DNA of 64,000 nt from Serpula lacrymans var. lacrymans S7.9 (lineage: Eukaryota > Basidiomycota > Agaricomycetes > Boletales > Serpulaceae). The notes under the pieces were generated by a model. That model did not search any database and was not told the DNA's origin. It worked only from the letters and a program-made list of their open reading frames with translations. Position 1 is the stretch's first letter; every line of letters begins with the position of its first letter. The stretch is taken from NCBI RefSeq assembly GCF_000218685.1, contig NW_006763292.1, forward strand, positions 2,304,897 through 2,368,896, in the 5' to 3' direction. The position numbers were made by a program, and so were the translations under genes. Shown here in pieces: positions 45,067 to 57,600 of this stretch.

Positions 45067-46248
45067 ATGAGACTACCATCATGGACGCCGCTAGGAACAG
45101 CCCAAATCGACTATCAGGAAGAAAAGACAAGGGAAGAAAAAGATGTAATCAATGATGTTCAGAAGATTCTGTCCTCGAAGTTGTCCCCAGGTATTCTGTC
45201 TGCTTTCTTGCTTGGCTCTGTCTCGACAGTTACAATGTTGGTCGTTTACCGGCGATACTTTCGGCGACTAAGAACAGCTGAATGGATTACACCGGACATT
45301 ATGAAGCAAAGGCGGTGGATCAAAGGTGTCGTGACCAGGTGGGTTTATCATCTCATCCATACATAATACAGTGCTATTGACAGCCACAAAACAGTGTAGG
45401 AGACGGAGATAATTTTAGATTATTTCACACTCCAGGAATTGGATGGGGATGGCCATTGAAATTTAGAAGAGTACCCTCACTTAACAAAGGTGCTTTTTCT
45501 CAAGAGACGATCAATGTTGGGAGGCCATCTGAAGGTATCTGGATGATTTAGAATTGAAGGACCAGACCATCCATGTCCGCATCGCAGGCGTCGATGCGCC
45601 AGAGGTGAGGTCACATTGCACTGGTACACCTGATCTTATTGGCTAATAGAATGTACAAATACAGGGTGCTCATTTTGGTCGGCCGGCCCAGCCTTACGCT
45701 GAGGAGAGTCTATCCTGGTTGAGAACCCATCTTCTTGGAAAGACAGTATATTGCCAGCTGGTAAGACGCGACCAGTACGGGCGTATCGTATGTATTATTT
45801 TGCTCGCATTCCTATGTACTGCGCTCACCGCAAATTTCAGGTTTCAGTAGTTGTACAGCCTCCTGGCTTTCTCCCTGGCTTCCTTGTATCGGGAAAAAGT
45901 CTTTCTCTGGAAATGTTGAAGGCCGGCTGGGTAACGACATATGAACAAGCTGGTGCTGAGTATGGAAAATGGGGTAAAGTAGAATTTCAAAGGATTGAAA
46001 CCAGCGCAAAGTACGTATTTCCGTTACTCTATATACTGTGTGGCATTTAATTACGATAATGAAGAGCTGCGCGTCGGGGTATGTGGAAGGATGGAATTAC
46101 AGCAGAGACTCCAGCAGAGTACAAACGCCGATACGGTCGGTCAATGGAATCCGCAGAGGCTGCAGAGGCTGTACAGGATTCTACCAGAAGGAAACACAAG
46201 AGAACATTATTCAGTCGTTGGCTAACTAGGCTGTGGCCTTCTAAATGA
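45067..46248 (+). CDS. LCL3: LCL3-type membrane-anchored SNase-like endonuclease
   Basis: Member of the fungal LCL3 family: a staphylococcal-nuclease-like, calcium-dependent nuclease domain tethered to a membrane (mitochondrial in yeast). Six exons, 45067-45338, 45395-45489, 45552-45604, 45665-45787, 45841-46010 and 46065-46248, give 298 residues with matching phases. Seen in order: membrane helix [20 protein letters not shown] followed by basic residues, then [32 protein letters not shown] (the conserved R-x-x-G-x-D-A-P-E), [51 protein letters not shown] and ARRGMWKDG. These match the SNase-fold catalytic region with its Asp, Arg and Glu residues. The tail is basic. ATG 45067 is the first in this frame and leaves a normal-length N-terminus. 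Confidence 0.93.
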
Positions 46249-46590
46249 TGTGATGGACCAACGGCCGTCACGACTTTGCAGCTCGGGAATTCAAGTCCGA
46301 GTCCATCGCGACTGCAAATTCAGTCATGCCCCATACTGCGTCTTTAGCCCAATGAAGATGTGTATATGTCGTTTCGCCATTAGTGGGCTCGTGTCCCCGC
46401 TTTTCATGAGGCAAATCAAATTTCACGTGGAAGTGGCGCTGGAGTTCCACCCTTTGCGCCACTGGTTCTCTTTTCAGTTAAACCGACGTCCTTATGTCAC
46501 CGGTCACCGCGGTATATATAGTGAGGTCCCTTGCCCTCTTAGCCTCATATTGTTCCTGCTGCGCTTCACAACTCTTCCACTCCATCCGTC
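46249..46590. promoter_or_regulatory. Upstream region of the Ser/Thr-rich secreted protein gene
   Basis: GTATATATAGTG at about 46512-46523 is a good TATA box some 70 bases before ATG 46591. No other element is clear. Confidence 0.45.
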
Positions 46591-47086
46591 ATGAAGTTCG
46601 CGACTGGCATCCTTTTATCCACTCTTCTCGCTGTTGCCGGCGCCTCGCCTGCACCTCAACAAACAACGCAGAGTACCCCAATATTGCCCAGCGGTGTACC
46701 TGCGTACGTTTACCTTTCAAATACGCACCTTTCCCCCCAGCTAACATAGCCTTTTCTTCTCCTATAGCACCTCGAGTGGTGGGCTCCCTTTCAGCTCACT
46801 CCCCATTGACACGACAGTTGCTGCATCTGTCCTATCATCCATATCTTCCTTATATTCGTCGGATTCATCTGCTTTTTCCTCTGTCATCTCCTCAATCACT
46901 GCCTTGTCACCTTCAACTTCACCAACATCTACTGGACCTTTGGCCTCAGCGCCTACATCATCTCCAACTTCAGCCACTGCCTCAGCACCAGCTACGACAA
47001 GCTCGGGCGCAGCTGTCGCTGGTATGAAAGTTGACACCGGTTTGATGATCGGAGCTTTTGCAGCTATTCTTGGTGCCGTGTTTTAA
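46591..47086 (+). CDS. Probable GPI-anchored Ser/Thr-rich cell-surface protein
   Basis: Two exons, 46591-46703 and 46768-47086, joined in phase by a 64-base intron, give 143 residues. The product starts with a signal peptide (MKFATGILLSTLLAVAGASP), continues as a Ser/Thr/Pro/Ala-rich region with almost no charged residues (SVLSSISSLYSSDSSAFSSV, ALSPSTSPTSTGP), and ends with small residues followed by a hydrophobic tail (MKVDTGLMIGAFAAILGAVF) ending at the stop. That is the pattern of a GPI-anchor signal. No enzymatic domain is present. Expected at the plasma membrane or cell wall, heavily O-glycosylated. A soluble secreted protein is less likely given the tail. Confidence 0.8.
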
Positions 47087-47329
47087 AGCGTCTGAAGGAG
47101 TCAGGTGAACGGAGAACAACAGACGAAGGACATTGAGATATATATAATGATTGTTTAGCATGGACTATGATACTATATTATTATGGATCAATTTCGCTGG
47201 TCTTTATGCAAGATATAACATAATAAATATCAAAACAGGGTATAGTACCTCAAGAATGTGAGCAATTCGCTCTGTTATTATTATTACCATTTGACCGCGA
47301 CGTTGAGTGTTTTAGCTGTCGCCCAAAGT

Positions 47330-50300
47330 TATCATTTACTGGAAGTCATCCCAAACAACTAGTAAGATCAAACTAAATGAGTTGCGAGCGATTCACACTA
47401 AAGCAAGCCACTTACAGCTTTAATCTCCCTAACACTCATCTTATGCAACTTGATGCCCGTGCCCTCCCCCAGTGCGGCATCTGCAAGTCCAACTTTGACA
47501 TCTTGTAATTTGAGCATTCTGGCAAGACAGCAAATTAAGAAGACATTCTTGAAGTGTATTCAAATGCCTCCAACATACCGCTCCTCAATCGTGTCTTTCA
47601 CGACGAGACGTTTCACGAATACATCCTTCTCTTGGCCCAGTCTATGCACTCGATCGTACGCTTGCGACTCTGATGCATAGTTCCAAGATAAATCCAGACT
47701 AGGCACGGCACCGTGACAAGTTCCAGTAATGTTTTCTAAGGAAAACGAATTGAAACTTACTTTATGATACGATTCGCGGCCACAAGGTTAAGGCCCACTC
47801 CACCGCATTTTGTACTGCGTGGGGATATGTAAGATCACGAGGATACGATAGGAACCACGAGCGTACCTGATGAGTATGACCTTTGGCCCATCTTGTTGCT
47901 TAAACGCCGACAATGCTCTATCCCTCGCAGTCCTGTCCATTCCACCATCATATCGTAGATTTTGAATTCCATATCTGGAGAGCAGGATTTCAACAAGATC
48001 TATCATTGATGTCCCTGAAATAATACAATCGTCAAGAGTAGCACACTTGATATAGTAGAGATAGCCCTTACACTGTGAGAAGCATATTGTCTTATCTCCG
48101 CTCACGTCCCACTCTTGCAACAATCGAATGAGAGCCATCATCTTGGTACTAGGCTCTAAATCATCGTCTCCTTTTTTCCACGTTGCGATCAGAGCGTCAG
48201 ACATCCCATTAGATGCTTCGTTATGCTTGCCATTTCCTTTTTTCCGGGACTCGTTTACTTGCTTACCACCCTTCTTACCTCGGCGGGGCTTAGTGGGAGA
48301 CGATGGGGAACTAGACGCAGCAGGACTGGAGGTGATCGCAGATATTTCTACGTCAGAGCTCTCAGTGAGATCCTTAGTAGAAATATCATCCATGGTAAGG
48401 TCGATCACATCATCCTATTCATCGACAACATATCAGTAGAGAATAGCTATCAAGGTTGAAATATTATTTACGTCGTTGATAGGCTTTAGCTGCTTGGACG
48501 ACGAAGACCCAACTTTTTTTGCAGCCGCTTTTGATTTGGTCTTCTTGGTATTGGATGTATCACTAGCAAACATCTGTGAAAAATCAGGGAGATCATCGTC
48601 GGAGCTTTCCCCTTCTGGAGTGTCACCCCTAAACCTCTTCGGCGACCGAATAACGGGTTTCGATTCTATATCCGACTCGTCATCATTGTCTTCTGTCTTC
48701 GCAGGCATGCGTCGTTTTCTGCGTTTGGCATTAGCAGCCTTCTCGAGAGCCTCTTCATCTGGTTCGAATGCAGAGGATATAAAAACTTTATTAGGACTAA
48801 AATCGTTCATCTTCTTGCAAGTGGGACCTGATCAAACCGTGATCAGATTGTTTAAAAGATTTTCCATAATCAAGTAGTGACTCACATGGCCGGAAGCCTT
48901 TGGCTACTGCAAGTTCATACTCTTTCTCTAATTTTAGGTTCTCCTTTTCATTACCATGACCGCTAGATGTAGATGAGAAGCAAATAATAAACTGAAATGT
49001 TTATCCGACCCACAATTGTCCGTCATGAGCGATAGGCGCATTCTTCAAGTCCATTATGCAGTCTGAAACGTAGGGAAATATGAATGCTAAGTCAAGCATA
49101 TTACGTAGGCAACACACACCAAAGCAGAGCTCGTGGCCGCATGCTAATATACGACCAGTATTATGCATGTACACTTCATAAACATGCATTAGCAAGAGTC
49201 CTTGGGCAATGAAACGGAACGCACAATCTTTGCAGACAGGACAGGTGGCTTCAGGCTCATCTGCTTCGTCGCTAAACATCATCATGTCGTTTGCCAAAGC
49301 ACGCGTTAGGAATCTACGAGATCATTAAATACTCACTGCGGGCATGTTATAAAAATTTATGACACACCGCTTCTTAATCTGAAGGCGGAGATCAGACATG
49401 GAGAAATTAAGACAAAAAAACGCATACATCAGTGACCCACGGCCATCCCATAGTTTTGATGGCACGGCCAATCTCTTTCTCTTTATCATCTGAGACCAGT
49501 AAGGTCGGATCACTGTAGTCCTCAGTTTGGCTCTGCAATAGAAACATGGTATCAATGTAAAAAAACAAGTGCACAAAGTATCAGCTCACAAGTATGAGCT
49601 GTGGGTGACAGCACAGCTGACGAAGACGAAGGATTAAAACCTGCCAGTGTGCTATCAGCAGAGCGAGAGGTCGAGTCATAACCAAGGTTCAACTAACCAA
49701 TACAAATGCGTGACTGAAGATGATATTTGATCAATGCAAGGGAACAGATAGATAGATACCGTGACTCACTTCTTCAACAAGGTCCTGGCCTTAATGAAAC
49801 GATTGACTTGAATCTTGCTCTTCTTCTCAAAGGAATCGTATACCTAATGCGATTGATATATAATGATGATGTAATAGTATCTTAGCGCGTCTCGAACTCA
49901 CTTCGCGCTCGTCCTTGGAAAATTCTAGCGTCACTAATTCGATATCCTTCGGAGGTAGCTGTAGGATTGGCTTTCCTTCCTGTGTCGAATGTTCAAGATT
50001 ACTGAACACATTTTTTGCATTAATATTACGTACTATTTCGGAGTTCTTCGTTCGACGGAGTAACAATGGTTTTAGAATCTCTTGAGCACGGAAAGCTACG
50101 GGGAAATGGTCACAACGACCTCTTAAAGTGAAAGGGATTGGAGCATACCAGCTAGAGGGGGGTCATCTCGTTGCATTTTGGCCTGACAAATGTGATGAGT
50201 CAACAAGCCTTTTAAACTGTTTGAGAGACCATTCTTACAATATACACGTTAAAATCGTTCCAGTCGTTCCAAGGCCTAAATCTTCCAAAACGTATAAGTC

Positions 50301-52177
50301 CATATATGTCGGCCCTGTTGGCTCATGAGATGAGCTTCTCGAAATAAATTATTGGGAGTAACATACAGGGTATTGGTGACAGGAGTACCCGTCAGCATCC
50401 ATCGATACGTCGAGCGCAACATTGCGACACTCTGACTACAAGAGGTAGACCTAAAAAGAAGACAGATTACAAAAGGTTATATATCAGTAGTAGAATGCTA
50501 TGTTACCTGTTCCGAATGAATTGCGCTTCGTCGAGTATAACTCTGTACCATTTAACGCGAGCTAGCGTACCACTGAAGTAGCTAAAGTGAACCAAAGTGC
50601 CGTACTTGGTTTATCATCCTTACCCATGTTTTGCTAACCACTGCTGTTCGTCACCGCTGTCTACATCAGGCGGGGCGATAAAGTCCTGGTTTAGTGTCTG
50701 ATACGTCGTAATCACGACCTTCGAGAAAATATTGTCAAGCATAACAGACCATCAATCATATACGGAACTTACATCCTTCGATCTGACAGCTTCAACATTC
50801 TTGAGTTTGTCACGACCATGATGGACATGGACAGTAAATATACTGTTTGTCTTTGTTTCTATTTCTTCTTTCCACTGAAATAGGAATATTGAACGGATAT
50901 GCATAGACAAAGAAGAGAGAAGTGTACCTGCAAGAGAAGCGCGGCCGGTACAACTATCAAAGTTGACCGGGCTGCACTATGTTCTTCGGGTAGATTCATT
51001 GCCATCGTAGCAATCATTTGGACGGTTTTCCCTACAAAATCCGCGAATTTAGCGAGAATCAGTTGAATGCAGTGTCCTTATTTGTACCCAATCCCATTTC
51101 GTCTCTGGACAGAACAGTTAAAACCGATGAAGGGAATACTAATAAAATGGACATACGCAAGGATACCACCTTTGTGAGGCGAATGAAGCTCTTGATCCAC
51201 CATCCTGTAAATTCAGACGCTAAGCTTACAGCTTACAGTCGAGATCATGAGGCGCACCAGCTAACTCCAATAAGCTGGTGAGGGAGAAGACGAATCTCAA
51301 GACCTGGTATAAGGTCCTTTTGGCTATTTAAAGGAATACATCCGAAATTCAGGATATCACATCCAGAATATAAGCATTTAACGAAGACTAACTCTCTCAA
51401 ATTTAGATTCTCCATAGCATCCTGAACTGTACGGCCATGGCTAAGATTATCAATGGATTTCGTTACGAAATCAGCCATTCTAACATGGACAAGTGAGTTT
51501 TGTAATTATTTTTGACTGTGGTGCATTCAAACCTTTGTTCCTGATCAGTACCGCCTCTGTCGATGCTAAGGACCGGAGCTTCGTCATCATATCTTAGCTG
51601 GGAGCCTGAGCCCATCACGGTCAGCGCATTTGATACAAAACTTCTTTGTGGAGAGCTCGGTCTAGGTGCAACGCCTTGAAGAAACGACAGAACGATGGTG
51701 AAGCTCCAAGATCTGCGACATATTTGTCGCACACGTACCTGGCTGCGAAGATTTATTGAGTGGTGACTCAGGCCCGTGTATTGCTACATTCAAAGATTCA
51801 TGTCTGATCGCGTTTATGTCTGTCAGCTGGGGACTTTCGACCCATTTTCGCTTCTGGGGAGCGAGCTGCGCTGGAGTAGCTTGCGCGCTAGGTATACCGA
51901 CATTTGGTGTAAGTCCAAATAGGCCAGAATCATCCAAAGCAGCGAGCAAGCGAGATGGTTTCTTTGTCCCGCTTGCGGACGGACCAGCCATAATGATGTC
52001 CTTTGTTACGTTGTCGCGGTTCGAATATGATGGACGAGCACAAGGCAAACCTTGAGGCAAATCAAGAGACAAATAGAAACAAAACAGCGCGTGGCGCTTA
52101 CTTGCCTTTGCGGGTTTTGCCTTTTGGAAGTCAGCGGCATTTTGCTCCCGCACTTTCAAGTTCGCGTCAAGAGTCAT
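47330..52177 (-). CDS. SNF2-family DNA translocase with RING finger (ULS1/RAD5/RAD16 class)
   Basis: ATP-driven DNA translocase carrying a ubiquitin-ligase RING between its two helicase halves; relatives act on stalled forks, silencing or SUMO-conjugated proteins. Many minus-strand exons. The N-terminus (SRLLAALDDSGLFGLTP) is low-complexity. LLPHQLIGVSW (~51275) and HSPHKGGILA start the ATPase. The P-loop GLGKTVQMIATMAMN is split by an intron near 51030. VVITTYQTLNQDF is near 50730, the DEAQ box RVILDEAQFIRN near 50530, MLTGTPVTNT near 50390 and LLRRTKNSEI near 50045. RING pieces TCPVCKD and LACGHELCF lie near 49100-49260. An acidic, Lys-rich linker follows, then TICFSQ and YDGGMDRTARDRALSAF near 47940, GVGLNLV near 47790, and ESQAYDRVHRLGQEKDVFVK near 47620. 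The end LFGMTSSK precedes TGA 47330-47332. Start ATG 52177 uses a short first exon; MAGPSASG (about 51992) is an alternative start. Paralogue choice within the class is not settled. Confidence 0.9.
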
Positions 52178-52253
52178 ATGGTAACAGTAGTCATCGAAAT
52201 AGCCCAGAGAATGGTAAGCTCAACAACGATTATACAAAACTGCTAGTGCGTGC

Positions 52254-53936
52254 TCATAGATCAAGACCAACATGACTAGTGGGGAGTGAGTGACGGTATT
52301 TCATAAAGGATACACAAGCAGCACATAATAAAACAGCACATAGACACAATATAAGTGTCAGCCAGAGAAGATATCGTAGGATACGCCATGCAGTCACGAG
52401 AGGTTGTAACAAGTATGACTGCCAGCCTGCCACTGAAGCTTCCAAGTCAGGAAAATGTCGCTTCGAAGTTCGTAGATCCTCTTCGTCACTGTTTTCTGTG
52501 TGAAAATCAGCCTCTTTCATTTTTACAGCACGCGTCTTGACGTTGTGATCACGATCGGGCGGGGGTGGAGAAACATCCCCTTTGAGCGATTGTTTCATTG
52601 CTGCCAAATCCGGTGTTTCTTGGGCAGTGGAGCTGGATGTAGGAGACGACGAATTCGATAGACGTCGCATTAACCCTTTGAATTTACAGCCATTTAGATT
52701 ACCCATCGGGGAATCACAGAATGTGCGAGTCGTCCTGTACATACACTCCAATGAGAGGCCAGTAACTGCGCCAGTATCGGGCACATTCGTAAGAATGACA
52801 GAGTTGATGGCGTAGGTCTGTAGCTTGGTGAGCTTTGTAATTTCAAACGTGAAATTATCTTCTTGCGCTGATTTTGTGGCTCTGTATTGGTTGACACCTT
52901 GTTTACTCAGAACGCTCTTGCGAATCATATTGGATCCATCTGCATATGTAGGGGTAGGTGGTGGTTGGTATATGTCGAGGAGGCTACTGTGAAGCAGGCC
53001 ATGCATCAAAGGCAGGACTTCAGGGCGCATTACCCAACTTCTCAAAACGATAGCCACACGAGGGCTGACAACAAATATGCGGTGAAGACCTGATTCTCCT
53101 GCTTCTAAACCTTCCCATAATCCAAACCCATTGGAACTTAGAAGGAACTCTTCTCCGTCCGCCGCTTCCCATATGCACAGAAAATAAGTGCCAGCCTGAT
53201 TACGATAGGCAAGAGCTGGGTAGTGCTCTGCTTTTGGATTCACATATCCGTTGCACATCTCTGTAACACCCTGACTCCCATACGTTCGAGTCAACTCCTC
53301 CGCGTGTAGCATGATCTGGGAATGCGGTGTGTCCAGATAATAACGGAGAACATGCAGAAAAAGTTCGCCAGCAGAGTCTAGACGGTTCTTCCTTCGGGTC
53401 TGGGCCACCCAGTCACGCAACCCAATATTCTTTGGATGATCTTCCTGGAAATACGTTGAGGAGCATGCACGATAATGCATCAAGAAGAGGAATTTCCTGA
53501 GCTGCTCTAGTGCTCTGCGCTTGAGACAAAATTTTCCACCAGCGAGGGGCGCGTGAATGCCAGTGATTATAGTAGCAGCTTCGCTCTCGAGAAAAGACAA
53601 CTTGTGTTCAAGTTCATTAATGTTGTCTATGTTGTGTATGTCTTTGTAAAGATTACGGATACCGTAAACATTGCCAATGGGGCGGATATCAAGTGTCTCT
53701 GCAGTCAGATCATAGTAGAAAATATATTCTGGGTCGATCCCATTGTGAAGGAAGTGCTTTTTCCTGTCAGCCTTTGATCTCAATTCATCTTGAGTACAAT
53801 AATCGTCGTAACTGGAGCTATATTACACATACCTCTTTGGGCCAACTTGATAACGACGGAGAATGAACCTCGGTATAAAATGATGGTATTGATTCTCGGT
53901 AGATGGTACAGAAGTTAGTAGCGACTCGTCAGACAT
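52254..53936 (-). CDS. DUF4238 protein with C-terminal membrane anchor
   Basis: Two minus-strand exons, 53936-53833 and 53778-52254, joined in phase by a 54-base intron, give 542 residues. The N-terminus has the DUF4238 opening motif YHHFIPRFILRRYQ. Next come FYYDLTAETLDIRPIGNVYG, ELEHKLSFLESEAATII, LKRRALEQLRKFLFLMHYRA and a region ending FVVSPRVAIVLRS, as in this family (function unknown). The C-terminal ~150 residues are Ser/Pro-rich and charged, then a long hydrophobic segment (LRYLLWLTLILCLCAVLLCA) and a short tail: a tail-anchor or single-pass membrane protein. The gene ends 76 bases before the SNF2/RING gene on the same strand and is head-to-head with the giant DUF6606 gene. The family call rests on the opening motif. 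Confidence 0.8.
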
Positions 53937-54673
53937 CTGAGCACCTCGTGGTGTTGTTTCTCGCTTGCCCAGTGCAAGAACGAGTTGACTTCTGCCACAG
54001 AAATAAATATGCGCAAATAAACATTTAGAAAATGCCAATATCGTCACACTTAGGTCAGTTTGAGTACACTTGCTCAAACATCATTGTTAGGACTCTTTCC
54101 CCCAAATGGTTTGGGAGACTGCATTATATGCTGTGTCAAGGTAAACCAATCCCAATAAGACTTATTGCTGTGGACCACCAAATGTAGTGATACCAAGGTT
54201 TATTTGGATAATTTTTTGCGACAGAGGTGATTCGCTCTGATTCGCTCAGCTGAAACAGTACGTCTTCCTCCACATTTCTTCTTTTTTGGCTTTCTGGCTG
54301 GCAGATCTTTCCTCGATTTCTGAAGCTCATGTGTAGGATGTTTCTCTAGTGAGATATGCTAGTATGTTGTAAATGGCGCAGCTATGCTTTAGTGACCGAC
54401 TTCGACCAACACTATGTTCGACTAATACCAGGCCATTTTCGAATGATCGAGAGGAATAAATTGGCAACAACTCTTTCAATAATTCCTATTCGACCGGGAA
54501 AGACGAGTCATCACCGATCAACATGAGCTCACCTCGAGGTCTGCGATTACCTTCTTTTGATCTCTAGTCATGCCCTTGGGCGCCTCTTCCTTTGGATTCT
54601 GATAAAAGGCCACGCAGCCACAACCTGGGCCTGAAGTCCCGAAGAATCTTTTCTCGTTTTTTCTGCCTTCACG
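53937..54673. promoter_or_regulatory. Divergent spacer between DUF4238 and giant gene
   Basis: A 737-base spacer that must carry both promoters. No strong TATA box or factor site was recognised. A short minus-strand frame at 54136-54330 is not supported as a gene. Confidence 0.4.
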
Positions 54674-57600
54674 ATGCCCGACCACAAATCACTCCAGTAT
54701 ATCATTCACCATGTCTTTTTACCTCCACAGCTACCTCAAGGGGACGATACCAGCGTAGCTTGCGATCACGCATTATCAAGCCTCGTTCTCAGCTCTGCGG
54801 AGAGATTCCAGAGAGCTACGGCTCTACAACTGGGGATTCAATGGAACCCTATTTGCAAGATGCTGTCCCAGTTATGCGAATCCATGAAGTTACAGGTCCT
54901 TCCTGCCGATTTGGTTGAAAAACAAATGAAGGAAATGAAGTCGGGAGGTGAGGTGTCTTTAGGCTGAAAACTGAAGTGATACAAACTGCATCTCGTAGAT
55001 ATTCTCGTGTTCTTGATAAGGGCTCAGAATGCTGCCATTATTCTCAGAAAATATGACAGCGAGACCACCTTCGAGTCTTTTGAATTGTCGCCCACCACTG
55101 CAGCAGTCATGGGTACGCATGGAAAATTACTCTGCTCTTACCCTGGACCTGCCATCTCAGTACCTTCCACTGTCGCCGACGATCCAAAGTTTCAAGAAGA
55201 GTTTTCTCTTTTCCTTGCAAAGATGAACACTGATGTGTTGGATGACGCGGTGGCGACGACTAGGAAAGCTAAGTCTAACGTACGAGAAGAAAGGGAGACA
55301 ACAGATCCTCGCTACATCATCCAGCTTCTCACCGGCATCTTACGTGGCGTAGGACGAATAGCAGAAATTCCTCGCATCAGGAAGAGAATAGGAGATGATG
55401 TTTTATGGAACGATGCGAGGTTGCCTTGGCGGCGGTCTCCACTCTGGCTTGCTATCAGAGTAACAATGCAGACAACGCTTGTGCGAAGAGATAAGGATGG
55501 TAATGAGTACAAATCATTCATGGCATTCTTTATGGCCAGCATCCTTCGAATGGCGTCGAAATGTGATATGCAAAGCGACGTACTCTTTTGCATGAGAGCA
55601 AAACTATCTCGTCGCTTATACAAGCTTAAAAGCAACGCTTTGCCTTTCGTTTCTGATGCAGTCAACCAAGTGGCAGACGAAGTTGAGAGTATACTGACAG
55701 GGCGATGGAGGTCGGTGCAGGAAGCTCAGGAAACGTCATCGCGCTGGGCTCCTCAGGAGCTCAATTTTATCGAAGATACTTGTCTTTCTCTCACGAACAG
55801 CCGGGATCACCTCAAGCGCGTTATGTTGGATCGATCTCCACAAAAATCGTTGTCAGCGTTTCAGCCTAGCCACTCTCCACGAACTCGTGGCATCGAACAT
55901 TTCCTGAGTGTCGACAAAAATCGTTTAGCAAATATCTTCCAGACCGAGCCATTCACGGCACTGGCAGACTTCGAGTTATCAATTGAGGAAGGTTTTGACA
56001 AATGGATCGATGACGTTGCCCCGAACGATCGCCACTCTGCATGTGCTGTCATTTCTAACTGCATGGAAGAATACTTCACTCAAGCCCAAAAGCACTATGC
56101 GCACAATCCGGAAGATATGTCAATAATGATCCTAACTCTGCTGGAACTGTGGGTGGGGATGGACAAGCTGGCCGTGTTGGAGCATAGACTCTTGGCCGAC
56201 TACTCTCCTGAAGTCCCTGCAAACCTTCCAGAGCTTTTACTTCTGCGGAAATCTGGTTCTCTGTATAGACTTGATCAGATACAGCACTATCTAAACAGCC
56301 GTGCCCACAGGGCACAGTCCGGCCAGTCAGTATTTACCGACGGCGTTCGTGCACAGAGTTTTTCTGTTCGCTTTTTCGAATCTTCAGCTAAGCATCAGGA
56401 ACTAAAGCGTCAAATCGAACGGGATGCCGCGCACGTGAGGGACCAAAAGGTCATAGAGATGCAAGATAAGAATGCGGAACATGAAAGGCTTACTGAGGAG
56501 GCTCGCAACCTCGAACATATTTATATCGAAAATAGACTTGGCGAAGAGATCCACAATAAGCCAGGTTGCTCCAAGTGCTCCAAAGAGAAGAAAATTGCGG
56601 GCTTAAAGATTCAAGTACATGAGTGGCCACTGCCTGAAGATACGACACGGGCGAAGGCTGTCGTTTTCGAGCTAGACTGTCCAATCACTTTCAGCATCTG
56701 GAGGTCTACTACGTACAACCTTCTATCCAATATCCTCACCCCTGCCCTGTCCCGAACCAGTATAGCCTCTCCTCCGACCATCTTGACTGGATACTCTGCG
56801 CTGATTCCCTACTTGACTTCTATTCCAAGCCGGCGGATCACACTGGCATCAACAACCAAGCCTTTCACAAAATCTCATTATCAATATATACCAATACCTT
56901 CTTCCGAGCCTCGGGTCTGTCTCCCAAATGCCCTATCTTTCAGGCTTTTCGATGTATCGGGAAGCAGATGGGCTGCCAACGCGTTCACTCAATGTACTCG
57001 AATCGAACGGTTCTGTATACCTAATCTCCCTGCTGGGCCGTACCAGAGCTTGCAATACACGGTCGATGGGACGTCGCATTCCTCAAACACCGTTCTTTCT
57101 AATCAATCCCAGTGCCATAAAGAGCTCACAATTCACGAGTTCATTGCATTCGGGTCTCTACGCAGTGGACCATTGCTTCAGTGGATGAACATATTGAGGG
57201 AATTACACGCACGCACGTTGAATCTTCGTCGGGAGGAGGTCTACACCCTCATGACTCAAGCTGCGTGGCAGGTGGGCCCAACGTCAGGCGATGGAGTAAG
57301 GGAGTGGCATGTTGATCTAGTAGATGTGAAGTTTTCAAGCGCCTTGTTGGACGAACTGGAGAACTTTGTAGTCACCGTGGAAGAGAATTGGCTCGAAGAC
57401 GTGTCGATGAGGACAATTATTGCACTAGCTTGTCGCTTGCTCTCAGTGGCTACCGACGACAGCATAACAGGCAGGACATACACGTTGCTGCGTAAAGTTC
57501 GTGTCATCACCTTCCGTTGGATTCAGCAACTGTCTAAAAAACTTCACACGATCGACAACGACCCGGACATGCAAACCCAGGAATTCCAAAGTCGAATTCG

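Noticed and set aside
46762..47037. Acidic 91-codon minus-strand frame
   Set aside because: Antisense shadow of the Ser/Thr-rich GPI-type protein, whose signal peptide and splice phases are convincing.
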